Shown: in pieces, positions 19,274-28,390 of the stretch
Numbering within the stretch: position 1 is the first letter of the stretch
Layout of the letters: every line of letters begins with the position of its first letter
DNA from: Gilvimarinus chinensis DSM 19667
GTDB taxonomy: Bacteria; Pseudomonadota; Gammaproteobacteria; Pseudomonadales; Cellvibrionaceae
NCBI RefSeq assembly: GCF_000377745.1
Contig: NZ_KB898714.1
Span: forward strand, 1 to 64,000
Reading direction: 5' to 3'
Length of the DNA stretch: 64,000 bases
Position numbers and translations under genes: made by a program
Notes under the pieces: generated by a model
The model's input: only the letters and a program-made list of their open reading frames with translations
Database searches by the model: none
What the model was told of the DNA's origin: nothing

Positions 19274-19307
19274 TTGTTACAACGATGTCACTTAAACCCT
19301 TTACACT
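19274..19307 (+). promoter_or_regulatory. Pho box and -10 element of the alkaline phosphatase gene
   Basis: TTGTTAC-AACG-ATGTCAC matches the PhoB box (two CTGTCAT/C heptamers with 4 bases between): 2 mismatches in the first heptamer, 1 in the second. A -10 hexamer TACACT starts 10 bases after the box, the standard PhoB-activated geometry in which the box replaces the -35. The gene start codon is 31 bases further on. Confidence 0.65.
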
Positions 19308-19338
19308 ATGCCCCTACATTTTTGCTGGGGAAGTGAAT

Positions 19339-20643
19339 ATGAAATGGTTTGTCGCTGCCTGTATGGTGACCAGTTGTACCTTCGCTCAGGCGCAGAACAT
19401 TATTTTTGTGATTGGTGACGGCATGGGGATGGAATACCTATCCGCTTATCGGCATTTTCAGGATGACCCGACTACCCCAGAGCTGGAAGCCACCTGGTTT
19501 GATCGTCACCTGCAAGGCAGCGCCAGTACCCACCCCGACGATGTCAATCAAGTGACCGATTCGGCCGCCAGTGCCACGGCTTTGGCTGCGGGCATTAAAA
19601 CCTACAATGGCGCGATTGGTGTGGACCTTAATAAACAACCCGTCGAAACCTTACTGGAGCGGGCGAAGAAAAAGGGCTACCAAACGGCTATGGTTGTTAC
19701 CAGCCAAATTAATCATGCCACACCCGCAAGCTTTGCGGCGCATATAGACAGTCGAAATAAGTACAATGAGATCGCCGACCAGTACATTGATCGCCGTTAT
19801 CAAGGTAAACCCTGGGTCGATATTTTGTTTGGCGGCGGCCAACGGTATTTTTTACGGGACGACCGCAATCTGGTTACAGAGTTTGAGTCGCTGGGTTATA
19901 CCTATGCCGATACCTATGACGGTGTGGCAGCCATTCAAACGCCCCCTGCGTTAGCCCTGCTGGCGGATAAAGGGTTACCTTTTCGTATCGATAGTGACGA
20001 GCCGCGCCGGTTGGCTTTTTTAACCGAAACAGCCTTGCGCCTGCTTGACCCCCAAAAGCCATTTTTTATGTTGGTAGAAGCCAGCCAGATTGATTGGTGC
20101 GGCCATGCCAATGATATCGCTTGTGCCATGCACGAAATGCGCGATACCGAGGAGACCCTGAAACTGCTGAGTCGTTATGTCAGTGAACAGCCTGATACGT
20201 TGGTGGTGGTCACCGCTGACCATTCCACGGGCGGTTTGAGTATGGGCAGCGACGGTGACTATCAGTGGCGAGCTGATGTCGTGAGAGGTGTAAAGGCCTC
20301 AGCGAATGTGATCACGCAAACGTTATTAACGGCTTCGGATTGGTACGCAAGCTGGCAATCATTAACCTCTATTCAATTGGATGAGAGCGAGCAGGCGATA
20401 CTTGCCCAAGCGCGTTTAAAAGTGCTGCGCAGTGAGGCAAAAACAGCAAAAAATAACGCTACAACTGAGCTTAGAGAGCAAGTATTAGCCGCTATTGATA
20501 AAGCCAGTGTGACTGGGTGGACGACGTCGGGCCATACCGGTGGTGATGTAGCGGTAATGGCCATGGGCGTTGGCGCTGAGACATTTGCAGGGCATAAAGA
20601 CAACACGGACTTGGCCAAAATGCTTTTTGATCGGTTGCCTTAG
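19339..20643 (+). CDS. Alkaline phosphatase (PhoA-like superfamily), periplasmic
   Basis: 434 residues from the ATG at 19339 (GGGGAAG upstream, then signal peptide MKWFVAACMVTSCTFAQA). Metal and catalytic residues: Asp27 in IGDGMG, nucleophile Ser75 in TDSAASATALAAG, the QIDWCGHAND metal site, and the late Asp-His pair in TADHSTGG plus the His of TSGHTGG. It releases phosphate from monoesters outside the cytoplasm during phosphate starvation. The Pho box upstream supports PhoB control. Canonical PhoA has DHxxH at the second site; here it is DWCGHAND, as in many marine alkaline phosphatases. Confidence 0.92.
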   Translation: MKWFVAACMVTSCTFAQAQNIIFVIGDGMGMEYLSAYRHFQDDPTTPELEATWFDRHLQGSASTHPDDVNQVTDSAASATALAAGIKTYNGAIGVDLNKQPVETLLERAKKKGYQTAMVVTSQINHATPASFAAHIDSRNKYNEIADQYIDRRYQGKPWVDILFGGGQRYFLRDDRNLVTEFESLGYTYADTYDGVAAIQTPPALALLADKGLPFRIDSDEPRRLAFLTETALRLLDPQKPFFMLVEASQIDWCGHANDIACAMHEMRDTEETLKLLSRYVSEQPDTLVVVTADHSTGGLSMGSDGDYQWRADVVRGVKASANVITQTLLTASDWYASWQSLTSIQLDESEQAILAQARLKVLRSEAKTAKNNATTELREQVLAAIDKASVTGWTTSGHTGGDVAVMAMGVGAETFAGHKDNTDLAKMLFDRLP

Positions 20644-20660
20644 GCACTCGTTGACGCTGC

Positions 20661-22007
20661 TTACTGGCGAACCCAGTCGGACAGCGTCATATCTGCGAGT
20701 TGGTCTTTGTGGGATGACTCAAACCTCAGCATCATCGCGTTGACAGCGGCATCATTTTGCAGCGAAGACGGTAGTAGGGTTTCTTCAACTCGGATGGCCT
20801 GAAAAATTTCATAAACGGTTATGTGATCCAGCGAGCGAGCCGGAATCAACTGGTTGGCGTCGGTGCCAGAAATTTCAACCAGCTTGTGTTTAAGCAGTTT
20901 TTTTATCATTCGTTGTATGGTTTCTGGTCCAACCGATAAGCTGGATTCCATTTTGGCGATGTATACCCCGCCGCCGTCACGATCAAACTGCTTTGCCACG
21001 CGATGCATGATGGCAAGCCCTGTTAATTCATCAATTCGCGCTGATGGCTTGTTGATCCGTGTGCGGGTAATCTGTTGGGCGTGCTGCGAGTAAAACGCAA
21101 CCGATGAGCCAATCAGTAAAATCAACCAGGCTAAATAAAGCCAGATTAGCAATAAAATACCCACCGCAAAACCCGAGTAAATCGCGGTGTAATTGGTGGA
21201 GTTAGAAACAAATAAGGTAAAACCAAAAATAGAGGTTTGCCAGATAATACCGGCGACCAAACCACCCAGAAAAGCATGCCGTAATTTGACCTTGGTGTTT
21301 GGTATAAACGTATAAAGGAAAGTAAACAGGCCAATAATAATGACGTAAGGCATGAGTTTACTGAAAAAGCCAAACGCCCAGCCTAAGGGCGCGAAAGTAA
21401 TGGCCTGCTGTACCGCGCTACTGTTGACCAAAGCGGCGGTGGCTCCCATGGCGCTGAAAACCAGCAGGGGGCCGATCATAATAACGCTGAGGTAGCTGCT
21501 AAAGCGCTGCGCCAGCGATCGACTTTCACTGACCCGCCAGATCTCGTTAAACGAGCGCTCAATTTTTTGAATCAGTGATATGACCGTATAAATTAACAGC
21601 CCCAACCCCACTGAACCCAATACGCCGACCTTGATGTTATCGACAAAGCCAAGAATGTTATTGACCACGACCGGGCCGCGGTCGCCCAGAGGGGCCGCTA
21701 CAATATTTTGGAGTAGGGGCTCAAGCTGGTTGTGCACGCCGAACCCTTTAAGAACGGAGAAGCTCAGGGCTAAAAACGGCACCAGCGAAAGCAGACTGGT
21801 GTAAACCAGGCTCATGGCGTGCAGGTTAATTTGGCCGCGTAGCACATCGCGAATGACGGCGACTAAAACCCGGGAAATATGCCAAAAGTTTTGATGCACT
21901 TTTGAGCGGTGGGCGCTTTCTACCTGCCATAACCATCGGTCCAGTCGTTTAAAGGCCGACTCAAATTTACTGCTTAATGATGGTTGTTGACCAGCTGGTT
22001 CAGGCAT
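20661..22007 (-). CDS. YihY/BrkB-family inner-membrane protein with C-terminal winged-helix-like domain
   Basis: 448 residues. Residues about 50-300 are the YihY/BrkB membrane domain with six helices and the SLVYTSLLSLVPFLALSF signature. The C-terminal 130 residues (SARIDELTGLAIMHRVAKQF and onward) resemble a winged-helix regulatory domain seen in longer family members. The old name 'ribonuclease BN' is a misassignment. Function is unproven; roles in serum resistance and envelope maintenance have been proposed. Convergent with the alkaline phosphatase gene, 17 bases away. Confidence 0.88.
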   Translation of the reverse strand: MPEPAGQQPSLSSKFESAFKRLDRWLWQVESAHRSKVHQNFWHISRVLVAVIRDVLRGQINLHAMSLVYTSLLSLVPFLALSFSVLKGFGVHNQLEPLLQNIVAAPLGDRGPVVVNNILGFVDNIKVGVLGSVGLGLLIYTVISLIQKIERSFNEIWRVSESRSLAQRFSSYLSVIMIGPLLVFSAMGATAALVNSSAVQQAITFAPLGWAFGFFSKLMPYVIIIGLFTFLYTFIPNTKVKLRHAFLGGLVAGIIWQTSIFGFTLFVSNSTNYTAIYSGFAVGILLLIWLYLAWLILLIGSSVAFYSQHAQQITRTRINKPSARIDELTGLAIMHRVAKQFDRDGGGVYIAKMESSLSVGPETIQRMIKKLLKHKLVEISGTDANQLIPARSLDHITVYEIFQAIRVEETLLPSSLQNDAAVNAMMLRFESSHKDQLADMTLSDWVRQ

Positions 22008-22127
22008 GACGCGCTCCTTCTGTGTAGCTGCTCAGCATAGCGAACCGCTACCGGCCCCTGCAAGCGTAAAAATGCTTGCGCGGTTAATGAAACTGAGTAA
22101 TATCCGCGTTTTTTTGAGACCTTGAGA

Positions 22128-22952
22128 ATGATCTCATTCAATGCTTTTCGCACCCTTGGACTTAGCAATGCGACGTTTATTAAGCCCGAGCTGTATTTGC
22201 AGCACAAAGAGTTGTTAAGTCAAACAGATTGGGTGCTGTTTCCAGAATATTGGCAAGTGAATGCGCTGGTCTATGGCATGGGGTGCCGTATTTTTCCAAG
22301 CCTCGCAAGTTACGCCATTGGTCATAATAAAATTGAAATGACGCGGGCGTTTGAAATGGTCGCTCCCGCTTATACGCCCACCACCCTGATAGCCGCCAAT
22401 ACCGATACCGAAGCGGAGCGCGTGTGGCAGGCGATGGATTTACCGTTTGTGGTGAAGTTGCCCAAATCCAGTATGGGGGAGGGGGTCTGGCTGGTGGAAA
22501 GCCTGGTGGACTTCAATCGCTATCGAGCGCTTACGGATGTGATTTACGCGCAGGAGTACCTACCCATTGACCGGGATATTCGTGTGATTGTGGTCGGTAC
22601 GCAAATGGTGGCCGCTTATTGGCGGCATCAGTCTGAGCAGGGGTTTTACAATAATGTGGCGCGAGGCGGTATCGTCGATCATTCGCCGGTGCCATACCAA
22701 GCGGTGCAGTTAGCCTTGCAAGTAGCGGCGCGTTTGGGGGTAGACCATGCGGGGTTTGATATTGCCATGGTGGGGGCGCACCCGTATTTACTGGAATTTA
22801 ACCGACTGTTTGGCAACCAGGGAATTCCAGGTGGTGGTGCCACTTTAACCGCGGCCATTCGCGATTACCTGGCCCAGCAGGGGGCGCTCCCTGCTGATGC
22901 CAGAGTCTCATTCAGAGAGCCGATTGCTCTGACACCTGAAGTAGCTTCTTAG
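22128..22952 (+). CDS. RimK-like ATP-grasp protein
   Basis: 274 residues from the ATG at 22128; a TTG two codons earlier is less likely. ATP-grasp features include VVKLPKSSMGEGVWLVES (phosphate-binding loop), a YAQEYLP hinge, DRDIRVIVVG, and the metal/ATP triad LLEFNRLFGNQGIPG. It probably ligates an amino acid or similar carboxylate onto an acceptor, but the substrate is unknown and no partner is adjacent. Divergent from the BrkB-type gene. Its 3' end overlaps the convergent antiporter gene by 4 bases (TTAG). Confidence 0.85.
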   Translation: MISFNAFRTLGLSNATFIKPELYLQHKELLSQTDWVLFPEYWQVNALVYGMGCRIFPSLASYAIGHNKIEMTRAFEMVAPAYTPTTLIAANTDTEAERVWQAMDLPFVVKLPKSSMGEGVWLVESLVDFNRYRALTDVIYAQEYLPIDRDIRVIVVGTQMVAAYWRHQSEQGFYNNVARGGIVDHSPVPYQAVQLALQVAARLGVDHAGFDIAMVGAHPYLLEFNRLFGNQGIPGGGATLTAAIRDYLAQQGALPADARVSFREPIALTPEVAS

Positions 22953-24823
22953 CTTTTCTCCTGAGTCTGCTTCCGCTCCTGGTTGTGCTCTTGGGCCAGC
23001 GCGTTCGGTGAGTTGTTATTCGCCTGAGCGCTGCGCCCCTCACGTACCAAACTTAGAATGACCCAACCACTGCCGGGCTTAAATTTTTCGTCCGCAAGGT
23101 ACGGCTTTAACTTGCCGCGCTCGTTAATGCCAAACAGTAGCAGCGCTTCTGGATCTTGCTGACGTAAATTCTCAAAAGTAAATTCGTCGGTCAGTTTGGT
23201 GGTTTTGATTTCCGCCCCGGCGTGAATCAGGCTGGCGAGCTTGGCGTAGGTTAAGTCCGGGTTAAACAAAGGCGAGCCCTTTAGCTGATTCGATACCTGG
23301 TGCTTTTCCGATTGATTGGTGTCGGCACTGGTGCGCACGGTAAAGGTGCGATGAATACCAAATTCGCTGCGAAAGTGCATACCTGCAATCACATTCAATT
23401 CCCGCAGCGGCGACATTGCCAGCAAGTTGCCTATGCCGGTTAACTCCAGGCGTTGGCTGGCAAATTCCGATACTGGATTACCGTAAAAGGTTTTTAATCC
23501 CGCCATGCGGGCAGCGCGAATATTTTCCCAGTTGGAATCGCTGAGCAGCACCTGCATATCTTGTTGATGCAGGGCTTTGCCGATGGTGCGTGCTACCGAG
23601 TTGGCCCCCAGAATAAGTACGCCCCTTGGTTCAGGCTCGACAATGCCTAGCAGTTTCGCCAGTGGGCGCGATGTGGCGCTTTGGAAAATCACCGTGCCCA
23701 AAATCACGGCAAAAGTGAGGGGGACCAGCATGTCCGCTCCCTCATAACCCTGCTCTGCCAGGCGCAGTGCAAAAAGCGCCGAGACTGCAGCGGCGACAAT
23801 ACCTCGTGGAGCAATCCAGCCCAGTAAAATTCGCTCGCGGAACTTAATATTAGAGCGCAGGGTGGCTAAGGCGACAGAGACCGGGCGAGCAATAAATTGA
23901 ATAATCAATAACAGTAGCAGCGGCGCGAGGGCAAAAATACTCAGCAGCTGTTCCATGGGCAGGCGCGCCGCCAAAATGATAAACAACCCGGAAATAAATA
24001 AAATGGTGAGGTTTTCTTTAAAGTTAAGAATGTTGTGAATGTGCACGCCGCGCATATTGCCAAGCCACATGCCCATGACGGTGACACCTAATAAACCAGA
24101 CTCTTCAGCTAAATGGTTACAGGTGGTAAAGACCAAAAAGAGCAGGCTGAGGGTGGCTAAATTTTGTAAATACTCCGGCAGCCGTCGGCGTGATAAGACT
24201 TTACCCAACGCAAAGCCCGCCAGTGCGCCAATCGCAAGGCCGACAATGATAATTTCTAAAAACAGCAGTAAGCTCTGGCTAAAGGCTTCGCCCTGACTCT
24301 GGGTGACGATGAACTCGTAAACCACCACCACCAGCAGTGCGCCGATAGGGTCAATTACAATACCTTCCCAGCGTAAGATGTTCGCCACTCGTTCAGACGG
24401 CCGTACGGTGCGCAGCAGCGGTGTTACCACCGTTGGCCCGGTGACCACCATCAGCGCACCGAACAGAATCGAAAGCTCCCAGTTAAGGCCAAATAAAAAG
24501 TGGGTGGCAATGGCGACAATCAGCCAGGTAACCGGTGCGGCGACAGTAATCATGCGCCTCACCACGGTGGAAATGGTGCCCAGCTCTTTAAAGTTAAGCG
24601 TTAAGCTGCCCTCGAATAAAATAACGGCAACCGCTAGCGATACCAACGGGAAGAGTAAGTCTCCGAAAAGCTCATCGGGGCTTAGGACACCGCTTACGGG
24701 ACCTAACAGTAAACCGGCAATCAGCAAAAATAATATGGCGGGAAGGCGCGCTTTCCAGGCGCCCCATTGGCACAATAAAGCGGTGATACCAATAATGGCA
24801 ATGGCCAGGCCGGCATCGTGCAT
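22949..24823 (-). CDS. CPA1-type Na+(K+)/H+ antiporter with RCK domain
   Basis: 624 residues. Residues 1-400 carry about 12 helices of the cation/proton antiporter fold, with MVVTGPTVVTPLLR and EGIVIDPIGALL, where Asp is the ion-binding residue. Residues about 400-530 form an RCK-N/Rossmann domain (GVLILGANSVARTIGKAL), followed by a TrkA-C-like part. Such fusions exchange Na+ or K+ for H+ and are gated by nucleotides. The C-terminal 30 residues are disordered and Gln/Asn-rich. Confidence 0.9.
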   Translation of the reverse strand: MHDAGLAIAIIGITALLCQWGAWKARLPAILFLLIAGLLLGPVSGVLSPDELFGDLLFPLVSLAVAVILFEGSLTLNFKELGTISTVVRRMITVAAPVTWLIVAIATHFLFGLNWELSILFGALMVVTGPTVVTPLLRTVRPSERVANILRWEGIVIDPIGALLVVVVYEFIVTQSQGEAFSQSLLLFLEIIIVGLAIGALAGFALGKVLSRRRLPEYLQNLATLSLLFLVFTTCNHLAEESGLLGVTVMGMWLGNMRGVHIHNILNFKENLTILFISGLFIILAARLPMEQLLSIFALAPLLLLLIIQFIARPVSVALATLRSNIKFRERILLGWIAPRGIVAAAVSALFALRLAEQGYEGADMLVPLTFAVILGTVIFQSATSRPLAKLLGIVEPEPRGVLILGANSVARTIGKALHQQDMQVLLSDSNWENIRAARMAGLKTFYGNPVSEFASQRLELTGIGNLLAMSPLRELNVIAGMHFRSEFGIHRTFTVRTSADTNQSEKHQVSNQLKGSPLFNPDLTYAKLASLIHAGAEIKTTKLTDEFTFENLRQQDPEALLLFGINERGKLKPYLADEKFKPGSGWVILSLVREGRSAQANNNSPNALAQEHNQERKQTQEKS

Positions 24824-24927
24824 AGACTATCCTTTTGGGTTGGGTGAATCGCTACTCATCATAGCCGATAGCGTCTAAAATGGCGAAGGGCGGCGGTTCA
24901 GAAGCAGTTGATAAACGGAGGTTTACC

Positions 24928-25368
24928 GTGGTTGAGCGAGAAGACTTTATCCGCAATTTTCCCATCACAATTGATGTGGATGTACAGTGGGGCGAAATGG
25001 ATGCCTTTGGCCATGTTAACAACGTGATTTACTACCGCTATTTCGAATCGGCACGTATCGCCTATATGCGGCATATTTCTGCAAAAGGCGTATTTGATCT
25101 GGGGCGGATTGTGCCGGTATTGGCTGAAAGCAGTTGCCGTTACCTGCGCCCGGTGCGTTACCCCGATACTTTAACGGTGGGCTGCACGATTACCGAGATG
25201 CAAGAGTTCGGCTTTGCTCAAGAGTACGAAATTTACAGCGAGGCGCAGGGCATGGTGGTGACCACCGGGGTGGCTCGGGTTGTACTGCTGGATAAACACT
25301 CCAAGCAAAAAGCGCTACTGGCGCCCGAGCTGCATGAAGAAATCAAACTATTGGAGGCTTTGGCTTGA
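24928..25368 (+). CDS. Acyl-CoA thioesterase, hotdog fold (4HBT family)
   Basis: 146 residues starting at GTG 24928, chosen because GGAGGT lies 5 bases upstream; the upstream ATG at 24880 has no ribosome site. The active-site region is WGEMDAFGHVNNVIYYRYFE, with catalytic Asp in the DxxxHVNN motif. It hydrolyses acyl-CoA thioesters, with probable short- or medium-chain preference (family inference). Divergent from the antiporter and translationally coupled to the next gene. Confidence 0.9.
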   Translation: MVEREDFIRNFPITIDVDVQWGEMDAFGHVNNVIYYRYFESARIAYMRHISAKGVFDLGRIVPVLAESSCRYLRPVRYPDTLTVGCTITEMQEFGFAQEYEIYSEAQGMVVTTGVARVVLLDKHSKQKALLAPELHEEIKLLEALA

Positions 25369-25727
25369 GCCATTTGCTGATGCGCACCGGCGGTGCTCAC
25401 TTTGATGAGGTCGCGGGCTTAATCGAACGCTTGGATGCCGAGGGTATTGAGCACTACCAGACCGATTCCGGCTTTTGGCGCTTGGGTGTGGATGCCCTTT
25501 GGGTGCGCAATCGTGATGATGCCGAACGGGCCAAGCAGGTTTTGCAGGAATATCAGGCGCAGTATCAGCAAGAAGCACAGGCGCAACACCACGCCTTGCA
25601 CGCGCGTGGCGAAGCGCCCAGCTTTATTGGGCAGCTGTGGCGCCACCCAATAAAAATGTTGCTCGCTCTGGCGGCCGTCGCCGCCATACTGGCGATATCC
25701 TTAGTGCCGTTTATGCGCGGCTTGTAA
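25365..25727 (+). CDS. DUF6164-like small membrane protein
   Basis: 120 residues. It starts at TTG 25365, overlapping the thioesterase TGA stop (TTGA), with a strong GGAGG 8 bases before. An N-terminal alpha/beta domain (LLMRTGGAHFDEVAGLIERL, then DSGFWRLGVDALWVRNRDDA) resembles signal-transducing PII-like or DUF2007-type folds. A coiled Gln-rich linker and a single C-terminal TM helix (about 97-115) follow. The function is unknown. The 3' end overlaps the convergent cyclophilin gene by 17 bases. Confidence 0.8.
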   Translation: MSHLLMRTGGAHFDEVAGLIERLDAEGIEHYQTDSGFWRLGVDALWVRNRDDAERAKQVLQEYQAQYQQEAQAQHHALHARGEAPSFIGQLWRHPIKMLLALAAVAAILAISLVPFMRGL

Positions 25728-26523
25728 GCAGCTTACGCACTCCCAAACCGGCCAGCGCCAATAAACCCAGTAGCCCGGTGCTGCCGCCACCGCCACTATC
25801 GCCACTGCCGCCGTCTCCACCATTGTTGTCATCTTTTGTGCTGAGTTTTGGATTAAGGCCGTCGGCGGTATCTTCGCTGGCATCCAGCACGACGATGTTT
25901 TGGATTAATACAAGGTGATCTTCGGTGACAGGTGCTCCATCATCGAAGTCTTCTTGACTAAAGTCACGCACTGGAAGGTTGTAAAAAGGGAAGTCTTTAA
26001 ATGCGCCGGTCTGTGAAAAATCGCCAAATTTTAGGTCGGCAATAGCATCCACGATGGCCATACCATTGCCTGTCACCTGGCCAAAAACCGCATAGCCTTG
26101 TTGCGTGCTGTCCAGGTCAGAGCTGTTGTCCTTCAGATTAATAAACCATTGATTGGTTGCGCCATTGGGGTCGTTACTGGGCTTTGCCATGGCGATGGTG
26201 CCGCGTTGGTTGGAGTAAACCGGTTCGTTAATTACGGTTGGGTTGGCAGGAATCGCGGATGCTTTGTCGGTTTCAATATCAAAATGGAACCCGCCACCTT
26301 GCACAACAAAGCCCGGTATCGAGCGATGAAAGAATGTGTCCTGATAGGCTCCTGCCTCAACATACTCTAAAAAGTTGGCCACGGTCTCGGGGGTGGTTTT
26401 ATCAAACAGGTTGACTTCAAAGTCGCCCATCACGGTTTGAAATTGAACGGTGGTAGCGTGAGCCGGCGCGCCTGCCAGCAGCGTAAAGGCTATCCCTGCC
26501 AGCGCTTTACGGGAGTAGTGCAT
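25711..26523 (-). CDS. Secreted cyclophilin-type peptidyl-prolyl isomerase with GlyGly-CTERM tail
   Basis: 270 residues. Signal peptide (MHYSRKALAGIAFTLLAGAP, cleavage near AHA-TT), then a bacterial cyclophilin domain (about 24-195: VQFQTVMGDFEVNLFD, FFHRSIPGFVVQGGG, NQWFINL, YAVFGQV). The tail is Gly/Asp/Ser-rich followed by STGLLGLLALAGLGVRK, a GlyGly-CTERM sorting signal normally cut by rhombosortase. It should be a surface-anchored or exported proline isomerase. A paralogue lies immediately upstream on the same strand. Confidence 0.9.
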   Translation of the reverse strand: MHYSRKALAGIAFTLLAGAPAHATTVQFQTVMGDFEVNLFDKTTPETVANFLEYVEAGAYQDTFFHRSIPGFVVQGGGFHFDIETDKASAIPANPTVINEPVYSNQRGTIAMAKPSNDPNGATNQWFINLKDNSSDLDSTQQGYAVFGQVTGNGMAIVDAIADLKFGDFSQTGAFKDFPFYNLPVRDFSQEDFDDGAPVTEDHLVLIQNIVVLDASEDTADGLNPKLSTKDDNNGGDGGSGDSGGGGSTGLLGLLALAGLGVRKLLTSRA

Positions 26524-26673
26524 AGTGTCTCTCTTGCGTTGTGATTATTGGTGCCAAAGATTAACAATATTTAAACGTAAAATTTGTTAGAAAGTGTAGG
26601 GCGGTTGTGTCGGCCCGCTTATCGTAAGCACAAAGAGGCCGACAATCTGTCAGAGTTGGCGAAACTAGGGCGT

Positions 26674-27674
26674 TCGCTTAGGGTTATAAGCCGCAATTTT
26701 ATTGATTACTGCCTGCGGAAGTGGCGCCTGGTACCACGAGCTATAGCGGCGAAGCTTAAAAGGAACAAGGTAAGCAGGCTGGTGCTGCCACCGCCTCCAT
26801 TACTATTGTCCGGGCTGAAAGAGTTGCTTGAGTTGGAAAAGTCTATGGGGGATACAGGGCTGGTTGAGCTTGAAGAGCTAACGAGTACGCTACTTGAGCT
26901 GCTGGAACTAATGGCAATATCAGAACTTGTTGAGCTGGACTGGCTGCTGTCACTAAAATCGCTTGATGTACTGCTCGTACTGCTAGAACTCAAAGAGCTG
27001 CTTATGCTGCTTGCCGCATTGTCGTCCAGGTTGGTATCGGATGCACTCAGAATCATAATATTTTTAATGAGAACCAGGTTGTCCTCGCTTAGTGGAACTT
27101 TATTTCTGATATCGGCGGAGGTAACGCCGCGAAGCGGTAATTCTTTGAAGCTGCTGTTTAGTGATCGGTAATCGGCGATCTTTAGGTCGGCAATCGCATC
27201 GATAATCTCCATTCCTTTATCCGTTACCTTTCCAAAAACTGTGAATCCTCCGTTGACTGAGTCTAGGAATTCATTGCTATCTTCGAGGTTGATAAACCAC
27301 TGGTTGACGGCACTGTCGGGTTGATCTGGTAATTTTGCCATGGCAATAGTGCCGCGAGTGTTAGATAAAAATGGTTCGTTCAAAATGGGGCCGCGCTGCT
27401 GGACACTCTCAACTTGACTGTTTTCTATGTCAAAAGTGAAGCCTCCACCTTGAATGATGAAGTCGTTTACCGAACGGTGCACGATCGAGTTGGTGTAGGC
27501 CCCGGCTTCCACATACTCTAAGAAATTAGCCACGGTGACAGGGGTGGTCTCGTCAAACAGTTCAACTTCAAAGTCGCCCATTACCGTCTGAAATTGAACT
27601 GTGGCCGCTTGGGCGGAGGAAAGTGCCAATAAAGACAAAGTAGCGCCGGCCAAAAAGTTATGGAAACATTGCAT
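26674..27674 (-). CDS. Second secreted cyclophilin with poly-serine linker and GlyGly-CTERM tail
   Basis: Start at ATG 27674 (MQCFHNFLAG) because AGAAGAG precedes it; the in-frame GTG at 27689 is less likely. The stop codon is at about 26706; a few bases of 3' flank are included. The cyclophilin domain is close to the neighbour's (shared VQFQTVMGDFEVELFDETTP). It is followed by about 60 residues of nearly pure serine with a few Thr/Asp/Val, then NGGGGSTSLLTLFLLSFAA and a basic end, a GlyGly-CTERM signal. Poly-serine linkers are typical of secreted proteins of Saccharophagus and relatives. The two genes are a tandem duplication that diverged mainly in the tails. Confidence 0.85.
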
Positions 27675-27771
27675 AGGGTCTCTTCTCACACTTTGACTGT
27701 TTGCGCGAACCGCTAGATAGACCGCGCGGGGTTATGATTAGAAATGTTAGAGCGCCTTTGAGGTTTAACGC

Positions 27772-28353
27772 TCATTGCGAATGCAATTGATGCATTGCCT
27801 TATTCCACTCGCCTTTTACCGCCAGTGGCAGCACATCAATAGCGCGGTCGATGGCGTCATCGATTAACTGTTGCTCGGCGCTGCCAGCGCGTTTCAGTAC
27901 ATGGCCGGTCACTTTTGAGGCGTGCCCTGGATGGCCGATGCCGATGCGGATGCGGGCAAAGTTTTTGTTGTTGCCGAGGGCGCTGATGGTATCGCGCAAA
28001 CCATTATGGCCACCGTGGCCGCCGCCGATTTTTAACCGTACAACGCCCGGATTTAAATCCAGCTCGTCGTGGGCGACTAGAATGGCTTCGGGCTCTATTT
28101 TATAAAATTGCGCGAGGGCGCCAATGGCCTGGCCGCTGCGATTCATAAACGTGGTGGGAATTAATAAATGCACCTGGCGCGAGCCAAGGGATATACGGGC
28201 GGTGTCGCCGTAGAATTTTTTCTCGGGGGAGAGGCTGGTGCCTGCCTGGCGCGCCAGTTCAGACACCAGATCGGCGCCTGCGTTATGGCGGGTTCGGTCG
28301 TATTCGGTGCCCGGGTTGCCCAGGCCGACGATTAACTGAACCGGTGTATCCAT
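27772..28353 (-). CDS. pth: Peptidyl-tRNA hydrolase
   Basis: 193 residues, normal length. Shows the family opening [20 protein letters not shown] with the catalytic His, plus TFMNRSGQ and the [20 protein letters not shown] active-site region. It recycles peptidyl-tRNAs dropped from ribosomes. It is cotranscribed with rplY upstream (gap about 37 bases), the usual gammaproteobacterial order. Confidence 0.97.
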   Translation of the reverse strand: MDTPVQLIVGLGNPGTEYDRTRHNAGADLVSELARQAGTSLSPEKKFYGDTARISLGSRQVHLLIPTTFMNRSGQAIGALAQFYKIEPEAILVAHDELDLNPGVVRLKIGGGHGGHNGLRDTISALGNNKNFARIRIGIGHPGHASKVTGHVLKRAGSAEQQLIDDAIDRAIDVLPLAVKGEWNKAMHQLHSQ

Positions 28354-28390
28354 AACACAGTGCCTTAAGGGTATGGTTTACCCTGAACGA

